A stretch of 5,280 bases of DNA from contig JAJRBL010000214.1 in assembly GCA_028679485.1 (NCBI GenBank), positions 1-5,280 on the forward strand, written 5' to 3'. The DNA comes from Methanospirillum sp. GTDB lineage: Archaea > Halobacteriota > Methanomicrobia > Methanomicrobiales > Methanospirillaceae. This document shows, piece after piece, positions 1-5,280 of the stretch. Position 1 is the first letter of the stretch, and each line of letters starts with the position of its first letter. The notes beneath the pieces were generated by a model, which ran no database searches, was not told where the DNA came from, and saw only the letters and a program-made list of their open reading frames with translations. The position numbers were made by a program, and so were the translations under genes.

Positions 1-1
1 G

Positions 2-1366
2 CTCCTGATATCCCTTGATACATCGAATTATTTCATCGAGGCTGATACATCCAACAACCGATATCTATCAGAAAAGCCGATCGTTCCCGGGGTTATGACC
101 GGACCGGCGGGATCTGTTCCGGTGTATTCACCCGCTGAAATAACAGAACCGGGGTATTATGTCCTGAAACGTGATATTGACGGGGGAACGAAGAACAACA
201 TCTTCACGATCAAAACATCCGGTGTTACGTTTGACGGGGGAGGGAATACCATCAGAGGCACACCAAACGGCTTTACCACTGCTGTTTATGTTGACGGCGG
301 TGTGGCGTTGCATGATATTACCATAAAAAACCTTACCGTGGAGGGTATCGACACGGGAGTCTGGCTGTTTAAAGCAGATAACGGGAAGATTACCGGTTGT
401 ACATTCAGAAACATGAAAAATCTCGGACTCAGACTTGACCAGTCCCACCAGAACGAAATCTCCGGCAACACCTTTGACCAGAATAATATGGGGATTGGTA
501 TCTTCCAGTCAAATGGAAATATAATCTATAATAATTACCTGCAAAACCAGTTCAATGCAGTCGTAAATGATGATCAGAAGAACCAGTGGAGCATTAATCT
601 TACCAGCGGCACCAATATCCTCGGAGGAGACCTTATCGGTGGAAACGCCTGGTTTGACATAGCCGGAGGCGGATTTTCAGCAACTGCACAGGATCTGAAG
701 ACACCGGGGATATCAGATACGCCCTATTCATTAAACCCGAATAACCTCGATCTCTATCCCCTCAAGGCACCGGGGATCTCACCCAATCCCACAACCATAC
801 CTCTGGCAGAAATCCCTGAAGTAACCGTAATGCCGGAGGAACCTGTGTCCGTTACAGGTAACGTGGAAAACCCGAATGAGACTCTTTCACAAGCAGCAGA
901 ACCTGAACCCACCCCCGTTTCCACCCCTGATACAGCCTTATCTGAAATTCCCGAAGAACAAAACGTCAATATCACGAGTAATGAAAACCCTGATTCACGA
1001 TACGCGGATATCAGCGTAAAACAGGTATTGGTGCCTGAATCTACATGCCCAGGATCTGATCTCAATTTTTCGGTCGTATTTGAAAACCCGGGTGCCTATA
1101 ATGCTGATTCATTCCAGGTACGGTATTATCTTTCAGAAGACAAACAGGCAGATGCCCAGGATATTCCCCTTGGAGAAGAGACCATACAGAATCTCCCGGC
1201 CGGAGGAGAACTGACAAAGAATGAGACCTGTACGATTCCAGCATCCATCGGTCTCAAAAACTATTTCATCGTCGTTGTTGCAAATACGGGTAACGATGTT
1301 TTTGAAGATAAAAAAGATAATAATAACGGGTATTCACCCGAACGGGTGGAGATCCGTTCCTGCTGA
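2..1366 (+). CDS. NosD-like beta-helix / CARDB surface protein, 5'-partial
   Basis: Secreted or cell-surface protein, probably structural or carbohydrate-binding; no enzymatic role can be assigned. An ATG lies at 95, but the same frame has no stop back to position 2 and reads sensibly there (for example NYFIEADTSNNRYLSEKP), so the gene almost certainly starts outside the window. That leaves 454 visible residues. About residues 50-250 form a NosD/CASH right-handed beta-helix, with short repeats such as GVTFDGGGNTI, DITIKNLTVEG, GKITGCTFRN and NEISGNTFDQNN, ending in the usual PYSLNPNNLDLYPL-type tail. About 250-330 is a low-complexity Pro/Glu/Thr/Val linker. About 333-454 is a CARDB (Ig-like adhesion) domain: ADISVKQVLVPES, FSVVFENPG, YFIVVVANTGNDVFEDKKDNNN. 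The last residue is Cys. No C-terminal membrane anchor is visible, so any signal or anchor would be N-terminal. It ends one base from the convergent FKBP gene. Confidence 0.9.
   Translation, partial: LLISLDTSNYFIEADTSNNRYLSEKPIVPGVMTGPAGSVPVYSPAEITEPGYYVLKRDIDGGTKNNIFTIKTSGVTFDGGGNTIRGTPNGFTTAVYVDGGVALHDITIKNLTVEGIDTGVWLFKADNGKITGCTFRNMKNLGLRLDQSHQNEISGNTFDQNNMGIGIFQSNGNIIYNNYLQNQFNAVVNDDQKNQWSINLTSGTNILGGDLIGGNAWFDIAGGGFSATAQDLKTPGISDTPYSLNPNNLDLYPLKAPGISPNPTTIPLAEIPEVTVMPEEPVSVTGNVENPNETLSQAAEPEPTPVSTPDTALSEIPEEQNVNITSNENPDSRYADISVKQVLVPESTCPGSDLNFSVVFENPGAYNADSFQVRYYLSEDKQADAQDIPLGEETIQNLPAGGELTKNETCTIPASIGLKNYFIVVVANTGNDVFEDKKDNNNGYSPERVEIRSC
1310..1348 (-). terminator. Putative terminator for the FKBP transcript, inside the convergent gene
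   Basis: Read on the minus strand just past the FKBP stop, an inverted repeat (CACCCG, two bases, CGGGTG; 1335-1348) is followed by AATACCCGTTATTATTATC and then six consecutive T (1315-1310). A hairpin followed by a U-rich run fits an archaeal or intrinsic-type terminator. It lies within the codons for the Asp/Lys/Asn-rich end (DKKDNNNGYSPERV) of the plus-strand CARDB domain. The hairpin and T-run are seen directly; the terminator role is inferred. Confidence 0.45.
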
Positions 1367-1414
1367 TTTACTCTTTCTTCTCTGACAGATTGTTCTCTTT
1401 CTGTTCTGACTGGT
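1367..1414 (+). terminator. Putative pyrimidine-rich terminator for the NosD/CARDB transcript
   Basis: Directly after the plus-strand stop the sequence becomes strongly T/C-rich (TTTACTCTTTCTTCTCTG, then TTGTTCTCTTTCTGTTCTG), with no obvious hairpin. Archaeal RNA polymerase commonly terminates at U-rich tracts. The tract is the antisense of the Lys/Glu/Asn-rich tail of the FKBP lipoprotein (SEQKENNLSEKKE). The composition is observed; the function is inferred. Confidence 0.35.
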
Positions 1415-2021
1415 TTTCACTGACTATATCTATCGGGGTAATATTTCGTACCGTTACATCAAAGGTTAATGTTTTTCCTGCAAGCGGGCTGTTCAGATCA
1501 AAGGTAACATTCGTTGCATTGAGGTCTTTTACTGTCGCCTGGAAGAGCTGTCCGCCATCAAAGAGAGTTACCCGCTGACCGACCGTGGCATTCTCTCCCT
1601 TCGGAATGAAGTCTATGGGCATATCCACGACACGGGCAGGATCATACTGGCCGTATGCCTCATCCGGGGCGAGAGTAAACTTCTTGGACTCTCCGGCCTT
1701 CATGCCATGAAGTGCCTTGTCAAACCCGGGGATTGCACCACCTGAACCGAGAATCAGGGAAAAAGGCCCGGTTTTCTTGGAACTGTCAAATTCAGTGCCA
1801 TTTTCCAGTGTTCCCACGTAATCAACCTCGACCATGTCTCCATCCTGGGCTCCGCCGGTTACATTCTCTCCAGTTGGACTTAAAACCGGTGTTGCCTGTT
1901 CAGTTGTTCCCTGTGGCGATGTACTGGTACAGCCGCAGAGTAAAGCAGCGGAGAATAGCAGAATAACCCCGGCAATTCCCAGCCAGGTACTATTTCTCCC
2001 CATTGTGAATCGTTTGTCCAT
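1368..2021 (-). CDS. FKBP-type (SlyD-like) peptidyl-prolyl isomerase lipoprotein
   Basis: Peptidyl-prolyl cis-trans isomerase and folding chaperone, probably tethered to the outer face of the cytoplasmic membrane. The 217-residue protein begins with a charged N-terminus, a hydrophobic segment (about 13-28) and a lipobox-like LCGC with Cys31 as the likely lipidation site, followed by a Ser/Thr/Pro linker (32-58). The FKBP domain covers about 60-195: DGDMVEVDYVGTLENGTEFD at its start, then ILGSGGAIPGFDKALHGMK (90-108) and the P-D-E-A-Y-G motif (119-124). An IF (insert-in-flap) chaperone insertion follows at about 125-175, with return to the FKBP fold at DLNSPLAGKTLTFDV (175-189). The charged tail is rich in Glu, Lys and Asn. 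The first ATG (2021) is chosen; Met7 is an alternative. Neither has a clear Shine-Dalgarno, so a leaderless or short-leader mRNA is possible. It lies 77 bp after the HTH-TiaS-like gene and may have its own promoter. Natural substrates are unknown; secreted surface proteins are plausible. Confidence 0.94.
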   Translation of the reverse strand: MDKRFTMGRNSTWLGIAGVILLFSAALLCGCTSTSPQGTTEQATPVLSPTGENVTGGAQDGDMVEVDYVGTLENGTEFDSSKKTGPFSLILGSGGAIPGFDKALHGMKAGESKKFTLAPDEAYGQYDPARVVDMPIDFIPKGENATVGQRVTLFDGGQLFQATVKDLNATNVTFDLNSPLAGKTLTFDVTVRNITPIDIVSENQSEQKENNLSEKKE

Positions 2022-2098
2022 ACTCAGATCTTAGAATAATTCCGGGAAATAGTACTCTCCCGACACCCGGGAAGAGCCAAACCATCCAAACAGGAAGA
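2022..2098 (-). promoter_or_regulatory. Spacer upstream of the FKBP gene with competing hairpins and weak TATA-like site
   Basis: On the minus strand this 77-bp spacer contains TTCCCG-GGTGT-CGGGAG, which can form a hairpin of about six pairs (2057-2073, one G-U). The middle CGGGA can pair instead with a downstream TCCCGG (about 2040-2047). The two structures exclude each other. An AT-containing TACTATTT lies about 25 bases before the FKBP ATG. It is a poor match to an archaeal TATA box but at a spacing that would give a nearly leaderless transcript. The region could hold the end of the ACT-hom cluster transcript, the FKBP promoter, or both. The segments are seen; the roles are inferred and weak. 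Confidence 0.3.
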
Positions 2099-3193
2099 TC
2101 AGATGACCGGGACGATAACCAGGTCTTCTGGCTCGTGCGCAAGACCAATCGCTGCAAGAGAGCCGATGATTCCCTCACCACCTGCAATATATACCCCCCA
2201 GTCCCGGGCATAGGAGCGCGCTTCGTCTTCAGTAACCAGCCGGCAGCGTGCTTCATGTCCGAATACCCGGAGATGTTCAGGAATGAGAAACCCGGAATAT
2301 AGTGCAATACCCCACTCATCAGACTCACTTTCATCTCCCACAAACCGGATTGCGGCTTTTCTGATTAATTCCACCTTTTCAGGTATTACCGCGAGTTCTA
2401 TTGCACTACAGGAGTTTCCTGCAGTTTTCCCCGGGAGATCCTGCCATAACATGGCGATATGGTGCCCTATTGGAAAGGTTCCTGATATCTCAGACAGGTA
2501 TTCCAGAAGGGCAATCGCAAGGGCAAAGGTGGCACCTTCATCAACCTGATCGGTATTGTCGATTCCGATGATGAGATGGGTCAGGACATGGGTGCGTATG
2601 TACCCTTCTGTCGAATCAGGATGTCGTATCGTCTCTACCCTGATTACCCCCTCTGCTCTTCCCATCATTTCAGTAAGAGAATATGAAGGTCCACCGACGG
2701 ATCGTATCTGCTGGACTATCTCATCCCCTTCCTGCCAGATGCCGGTCACGGCAACTGCCGGATCAGGCCAGAGACCCACCCTGATATCATGCTTCCCTAT
2801 CGGGATCAACTCCCTGAGGATCGTCCCTTCGAGGATCGTCCTGACCGCCGGGTGGGCATGGGAATGATGTTTGGCACAGAAAGCAGCACAGGCACCTGAC
2901 AGGCATTCATGCACTACTTCGACCATCTCTCCGTCAACAGCAGTAAAAATTCTTCTGCATGCAGTCCGGGGGAGGACACTTACTGCTGCAAACCTGCTCG
3001 GGGCACGGCCGTGAGGGTGCTCAAGCAGGGTAAGACACCCTTCTTCTGATAAACGGGTTATCCAGTCACGGGCAGTGCTTCTTGGAATACCGGCAGACCG
3101 GGAGATATCATCTACCGTAAACCAGCCCTTACGGAGGGTTAACTTTCGCATCAACTGAAGATACGAACGACGACGCTTAATTACCCCCTGCAT
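2099..3193 (-). CDS. HTH protein with TiaS / methanogenesis-marker-11-like C-terminal domain, function unknown
   Basis: Three parts are visible in 364 residues. (1) A winged helix-turn-helix at about 15-65 (TVDDISRSAGIPRSTARDWI, then RLSEEGCL), suggesting nucleic-acid binding. (2) A Cys/His cluster with Cys97, Cys102, Cys106, His109, His110, His112 and His114, a possible metal site. (3) A C-terminal half resembling the catalytic domain of tRNA(Ile2)-agmatinylcytidine synthase (TiaS) and methanogenesis marker protein 11: GIDNTD at 210-215, EGAT just after it, and a late GEGIIGSLAAIGL. TiaS proteins usually have GIDDTD; here the third acidic position is Asn. The OB-fold and zinc-ribbon regions of true TiaS are absent, so it is probably not the housekeeping enzyme. 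ATG at 3193 is preferred over a GTG at 3220, which lacks a ribosome-binding site; the ATG has only GGAAAGGT directly upstream. It overlaps hom by 17 bp, suggesting coupled translation. It could be a regulator or an RNA/nucleotide-modifying enzyme. Confidence 0.8.
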   Translation of the reverse strand: MQGVIKRRRSYLQLMRKLTLRKGWFTVDDISRSAGIPRSTARDWITRLSEEGCLTLLEHPHGRAPSRFAAVSVLPRTACRRIFTAVDGEMVEVVHECLSGACAAFCAKHHSHAHPAVRTILEGTILRELIPIGKHDIRVGLWPDPAVAVTGIWQEGDEIVQQIRSVGGPSYSLTEMMGRAEGVIRVETIRHPDSTEGYIRTHVLTHLIIGIDNTDQVDEGATFALAIALLEYLSEISGTFPIGHHIAMLWQDLPGKTAGNSCSAIELAVIPEKVELIRKAAIRFVGDESESDEWGIALYSGFLIPEHLRVFGHEARCRLVTEDEARSYARDWGVYIAGGEGIIGSLAAIGLAHEPEDLVIVPVI

Positions 3194-4169
3194 ACCTTTC
3201 CCGGATAGAGAGAATATCACCGATTATCGCACTGGCTGTCTCCAGAGAACCTGCACCTTTCCCGGCAAAGATAAGATCACCTGCAAGATCCGTCCGGACG
3301 ATTATGGCGTTGAGAGAACCCTGGACAACAAGCGGATGGTGTTTCGGAATGATCCTCGGGGAGAGACGATAAAGGTTCTCAGCAGGAACTATCTCCCCGA
3401 TGAGCCTGATAGTCGCATCCTGTTCCTCTGCAAGCCGGATTGCCTCTTCCGTAAGGAGATCGATACCGGTAATATCGATGGTATCCAGTGTTATCTCTTT
3501 TTTCCAGACCGTGTTTGCCAGGATAACGAGTTTTACCGCAGCATCAATTCCCTTGACATCATAGGTGGGATCTGCCTCGGCATAGCCCAGGGCTCTCGCC
3601 TCATCAAGGGCCTGCCGGTACGAGAGCCCTTCTTCAGCCATCCGGGTCAGAATATAATTACAGGTCCCGTTCAGTACCCCGTACAATGCATGTATCTCGT
3701 TACCACCCAGGGAATCAAGCAGAGTATGAAGAATCGGGATGGCACCGGCAACGGTTGCCTCGAACCGGAAGGATACCCCGTTTTCCCGGGCCAGATTACT
3801 CAGTTCACGATAATGAAGGGCGACAGGACCTTTATTCGAGGTTACCACATGAGATCCCCGGGACAGGGCAGCCCTGATGTACCCGGTCGCCGGTTCCCCG
3901 GTTACCGCATCCGTCGGAGAGGCTTCAACGAGGATATCATATTCTCCTTCAGTGACAACCTTCAGGGCTGATATCGATCTCTCCCCGCACAGTCCGGTCT
4001 TCTTTTTCCTGTCAAGAAGTGAAGAGACCGGGATACCACCCGGATCCATAAGTCCGGAACGGGAATCTGCAACCCCGGTAAGGATTATCCCCGTATTCTT
4101 GCGGGATAAAACCTCAAGCACACCCTTTCCTACCGATCCGGTTCCTATCAGGGCAATTCTCACAGGCAT
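3177..4169 (-). CDS. hom: Homoserine dehydrogenase
   Basis: NAD(P)-dependent reduction of L-aspartate-4-semialdehyde to L-homoserine, the branch-point step toward threonine and methionine; cytoplasmic. The 330-residue protein is the short archaeal-type form without a fused ACT domain. An N-terminal Rossmann domain carries GTGSVGKGV (9-17). The dehydrogenase signature is clear: SNKGPVA with Lys113, VLNGTCNYILTRM (165-177) and YAEADPTYDVKGIDAAVK (196-213). Glu198, Asp209 and Lys213 have the spacing of the catalytic and substrate-binding residues of the yeast enzyme (Glu208, Asp219, Lys223). The C-terminal GKGAGSLETASAIIGD closes the nucleotide site. The ATG at 4169 follows the ACT stop by one base. 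A GGAG seven bases upstream (4177-4180), within the end of the ACT gene, supports this start. The 3' end overlaps the next gene. No key residue is missing, so the enzyme should be active. Confidence 0.96.
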   Translation of the reverse strand: MPVRIALIGTGSVGKGVLEVLSRKNTGIILTGVADSRSGLMDPGGIPVSSLLDRKKKTGLCGERSISALKVVTEGEYDILVEASPTDAVTGEPATGYIRAALSRGSHVVTSNKGPVALHYRELSNLARENGVSFRFEATVAGAIPILHTLLDSLGGNEIHALYGVLNGTCNYILTRMAEEGLSYRQALDEARALGYAEADPTYDVKGIDAAVKLVILANTVWKKEITLDTIDITGIDLLTEEAIRLAEEQDATIRLIGEIVPAENLYRLSPRIIPKHHPLVVQGSLNAIIVRTDLAGDLIFAGKGAGSLETASAIIGDILSIRERYAGGN

Positions 4170-4170
4170 G

Positions 4171-4668
4171 TCAGAACTCCAGGGGCTCGATCATCAGGAT
4201 ATTCTTCTTCCTCGAGACCTCTCTGAGAATACCGATAGCCTTGTCCATGTCTTCACGGCTCAGAGCCTTAATCGTGAATTTCGCTGAACTTCGTTCATCA
4301 ATGGCAGGCATCGCAAGACTCATCCTGGTGACCTCGGCGTACCCGGTCATATCAATCTGGTCCACGGTGTCACCGAGATCGGTATGAACCAGATGGCCGA
4401 TAAGAATAACAGACTGCTGATAATGCATCCGCTCTTCACCAAACCGGATCACGGTAATACCCCGTTCACGGAAGAGCTGCATGAGACCGTCGAGGCGCTC
4501 TTCAGGTATCTCAAGAACCACCTCCACACTGAGAGAACCCAGATCGGAGGCATAGTCATGCTCATGGATCACAGTCTTGATATTTCCGCCCATGTCTGAT
4601 ATCGGCATAAGGGCTGTCACCAGCTGGCCCGGAGAATCACGAATCTCCAGCTTCATCGAGACCTGCAT
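4171..4668 (-). CDS. ACT-domain protein, predicted allosteric regulator of homoserine dehydrogenase
   Basis: Probable amino-acid-binding regulatory partner of the adjacent Hom. The 165 residues contain an N-terminal ACT domain (about 3-75) with the ligand-loop pattern EIRDSPGQL and GGNIKTVIHEHD, then strands SVEVVLEI and GITVIRFGEE. A second, more diverged ACT-like half follows (about 85-165: SAKFTIKALSREDMDKAIGIL, ending ILMIEPLEF). The family corresponds to the archaeal group described as predicted allosteric regulators of homoserine dehydrogenase (COG2061, from memory). The ATG at 4668 is supported by a GGAGG nine bases upstream; Met5 would be too far from it. Hom starts one base past its stop, so the two are almost certainly co-transcribed and translationally coupled, consistent with a complex in equal amounts. 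Threonine as ligand is inferred from bacterial Hom-ACT fusions and is not visible in the sequence. Confidence 0.9.
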   Translation of the reverse strand: MQVSMKLEIRDSPGQLVTALMPISDMGGNIKTVIHEHDYASDLGSLSVEVVLEIPEERLDGLMQLFRERGITVIRFGEERMHYQQSVILIGHLVHTDLGDTVDQIDMTGYAEVTRMSLAMPAIDERSSAKFTIKALSREDMDKAIGILREVSRKKNILMIEPLEF

Positions 4669-4725
4669 CTAGGCATTCCTCCGGATACTATTGTGAAGCC
4701 ATATTCAAGATTCCACGGCATATCA
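4669..4725 (-). promoter_or_regulatory. Leader of the ACT-hom cluster: Shine-Dalgarno and weak TATA-like element
   Basis: A perfect GGAGG (plus-strand 4678-4682) sits nine bases before the ACT start and decides that start. Upstream, TTGAATAT (4708-4701) is a weak candidate TATA box whose predicted transcription start would fall about 15-20 bases before the ATG. No U-rich terminator for the PEGA gene is visible in the 57 bp, so read-through from it cannot be excluded. The ribosome-binding site is well supported; the promoter is tentative. Confidence 0.4.
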
Positions 4726-5280
4726 TCACCTGAACGGTGTGTCATCGCTTGTTGCGATAACCGTGACGGAAAACCCGTCCCCATACGGATTTTCATCGTA
4801 CATCGTAGTTACTTCCGCCGTATCTGTCCTGTTGGATGAATAATTTCCATATAATTCTACAGACATTCCGGGCTCATACCATGCATAGATGGGATCCCCT
4901 ACCGGTTCCATCTCCTCAGCCGGAGAACTCCTGTTATCATACACATTCAGACCGGTTGCACTTGTCATACCCACATAGTCATAGGGAATTCCGGTAGGAG
5001 GCAGGGAGAAATCAAAATTCGTCTGCCGGTTCTGGGAGATATAGATCTCCATGGTCTGTGTCTGGTATCCGGACTTCGTTATTGTCAGGACATGGGGCCC
5101 TACCTCAATACCGGAGAGTATTAGGGGAGTAAAACCGCGCTCTTCCCCATCAAGGATAATAAGGGATTTATCAGGACTACCCGAAAGGATCAGGCCACCG
5201 GTTGTCTGCGAAGGAAACTCCGATGGGTCACGGGTTTCGGCGCCATGAACCGGGATAACAGGACTTTCTGCTATCCCAAA
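4726..5280 (-). CDS. PEGA-domain surface protein, 5'-partial
   Basis: The last 184 residues of a larger, probably secreted or membrane-anchored protein. An internal ATG at 5052 would split the PEGA domain, and the frame is open to 5280, so the true start lies beyond the window. Visible order: a Pro/Ser/Thr-rich linker (1-27); one PEGA domain (about 28-95) with GGLILSGSP, I-L-D-G at 42-45, G-F-T-P at 49-52, G61, and the K-S-G-Y turn (69-72) followed by a beta strand; then a C-terminal extension (about 96-184) that I do not recognise. The extension is rich in Tyr, Asp and Gly (DYVGMTSATG, YAWYEPGMSVELYG, MYDENPYGDGF) and has a likely beta-sheet character. PEGA domains are common in archaeal surface proteins and are thought to bind or display at the cell surface. 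There is no C-terminal membrane helix. It is 57 bp upstream of the ACT gene, with no evident functional link. Confidence 0.88.
   Translation of the reverse strand, partial: FGIAESPVIPVHGAETRDPSEFPSQTTGGLILSGSPDKSLIILDGEERGFTPLILSGIEVGPHVLTITKSGYQTQTMEIYISQNRQTNFDFSLPPTGIPYDYVGMTSATGLNVYDNRSSPAEEMEPVGDPIYAWYEPGMSVELYGNYSSNRTDTAEVTTMYDENPYGDGFSVTVIATSDDTPFR

Noticed and set aside
95..97. ATG at 95 as the start of the NosD/CARDB gene
   Set aside because: No signal peptide or ribosome-binding site follows or precedes it, and the upstream frame is open and protein-like to the window edge.
697..779. Imperfect direct repeat encoding LKTPGIS and LKAPGIS
   Set aside because: Short and within the end of the beta-helix domain and its linker. 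Similar turns are normal there, and it does not look like a mobile-element or recombination signature.
1990..2343. Minus-strand open frame of 117 codons overlapping the HTH-TiaS-like gene and the FKBP start
   Set aside because: It is a different frame within the TiaS-like domain with no homology signal, and its end overlaps the FKBP signal peptide.
3336..3971. Long plus-strand open frame of 211 codons opposite hom
   Set aside because: It is antisense to a strongly conserved homoserine dehydrogenase, has no recognisable domain or ribosome-binding site, and reflects codon bias of the real gene.
3877..4287. Plus-strand open frame of 136 codons across the hom/ACT junction
   Set aside because: It spans the antisense of two well-supported genes and encodes a low-quality Pro/Ser/Arg-rich sequence.

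Overview
The window looks like part of a methanogenic archaeon's genome, most likely of the order Methanomicrobiales. The grounds are the gene families together: large secreted NosD/CARDB and PEGA surface proteins, an FKBP-type isomerase exported as a lipoprotein, a homoserine dehydrogenase with its ACT regulator in a separate gene, and an HTH protein joined to a domain resembling archaeal TiaS and methanogenesis marker protein 11. GC content is moderate, near 50% by eye. The order-level placement is inference.

Layout. Positions 2-1366 (+) hold the 3' part of a surface protein: a NosD-like beta-helix, a Pro/Glu/Thr linker and a CARDB domain. Its frame is open to the left window edge, so the start lies outside. 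It converges, with one base between the stop codons, on an FKBP-type peptidyl-prolyl isomerase lipoprotein (1368-2021, -). Each gene seems to carry the other's U-rich terminator inside its coding end. A 77-bp spacer (2022-2098) with overlapping hairpin-forming segments separates it from a tight minus-strand cluster: ACT-domain protein (4171-4668), homoserine dehydrogenase hom (3177-4169, one base after the ACT stop) and an HTH plus TiaS-like protein (2099-3193, overlapping the end of hom by 17 bp). At the right edge, 4726-5280 (-) is the 3' part of a PEGA-domain protein, whose frame is open to the right edge.

How the genes work together. ACT and hom form a recognisable unit: Hom reduces aspartate semialdehyde to homoserine for threonine and methionine synthesis, and the ACT protein is the likely amino-acid-sensing partner. 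The overlapping HTH-TiaS-like gene is translationally linked to hom, but its function is unknown and it is the most interesting protein here. The flanking surface proteins and the lipoprotein isomerase form a cell-envelope context unrelated to amino-acid synthesis.

I see no RNA gene, CRISPR array, insertion sequence or prophage element. No intergenic gap exceeds 80 bases.
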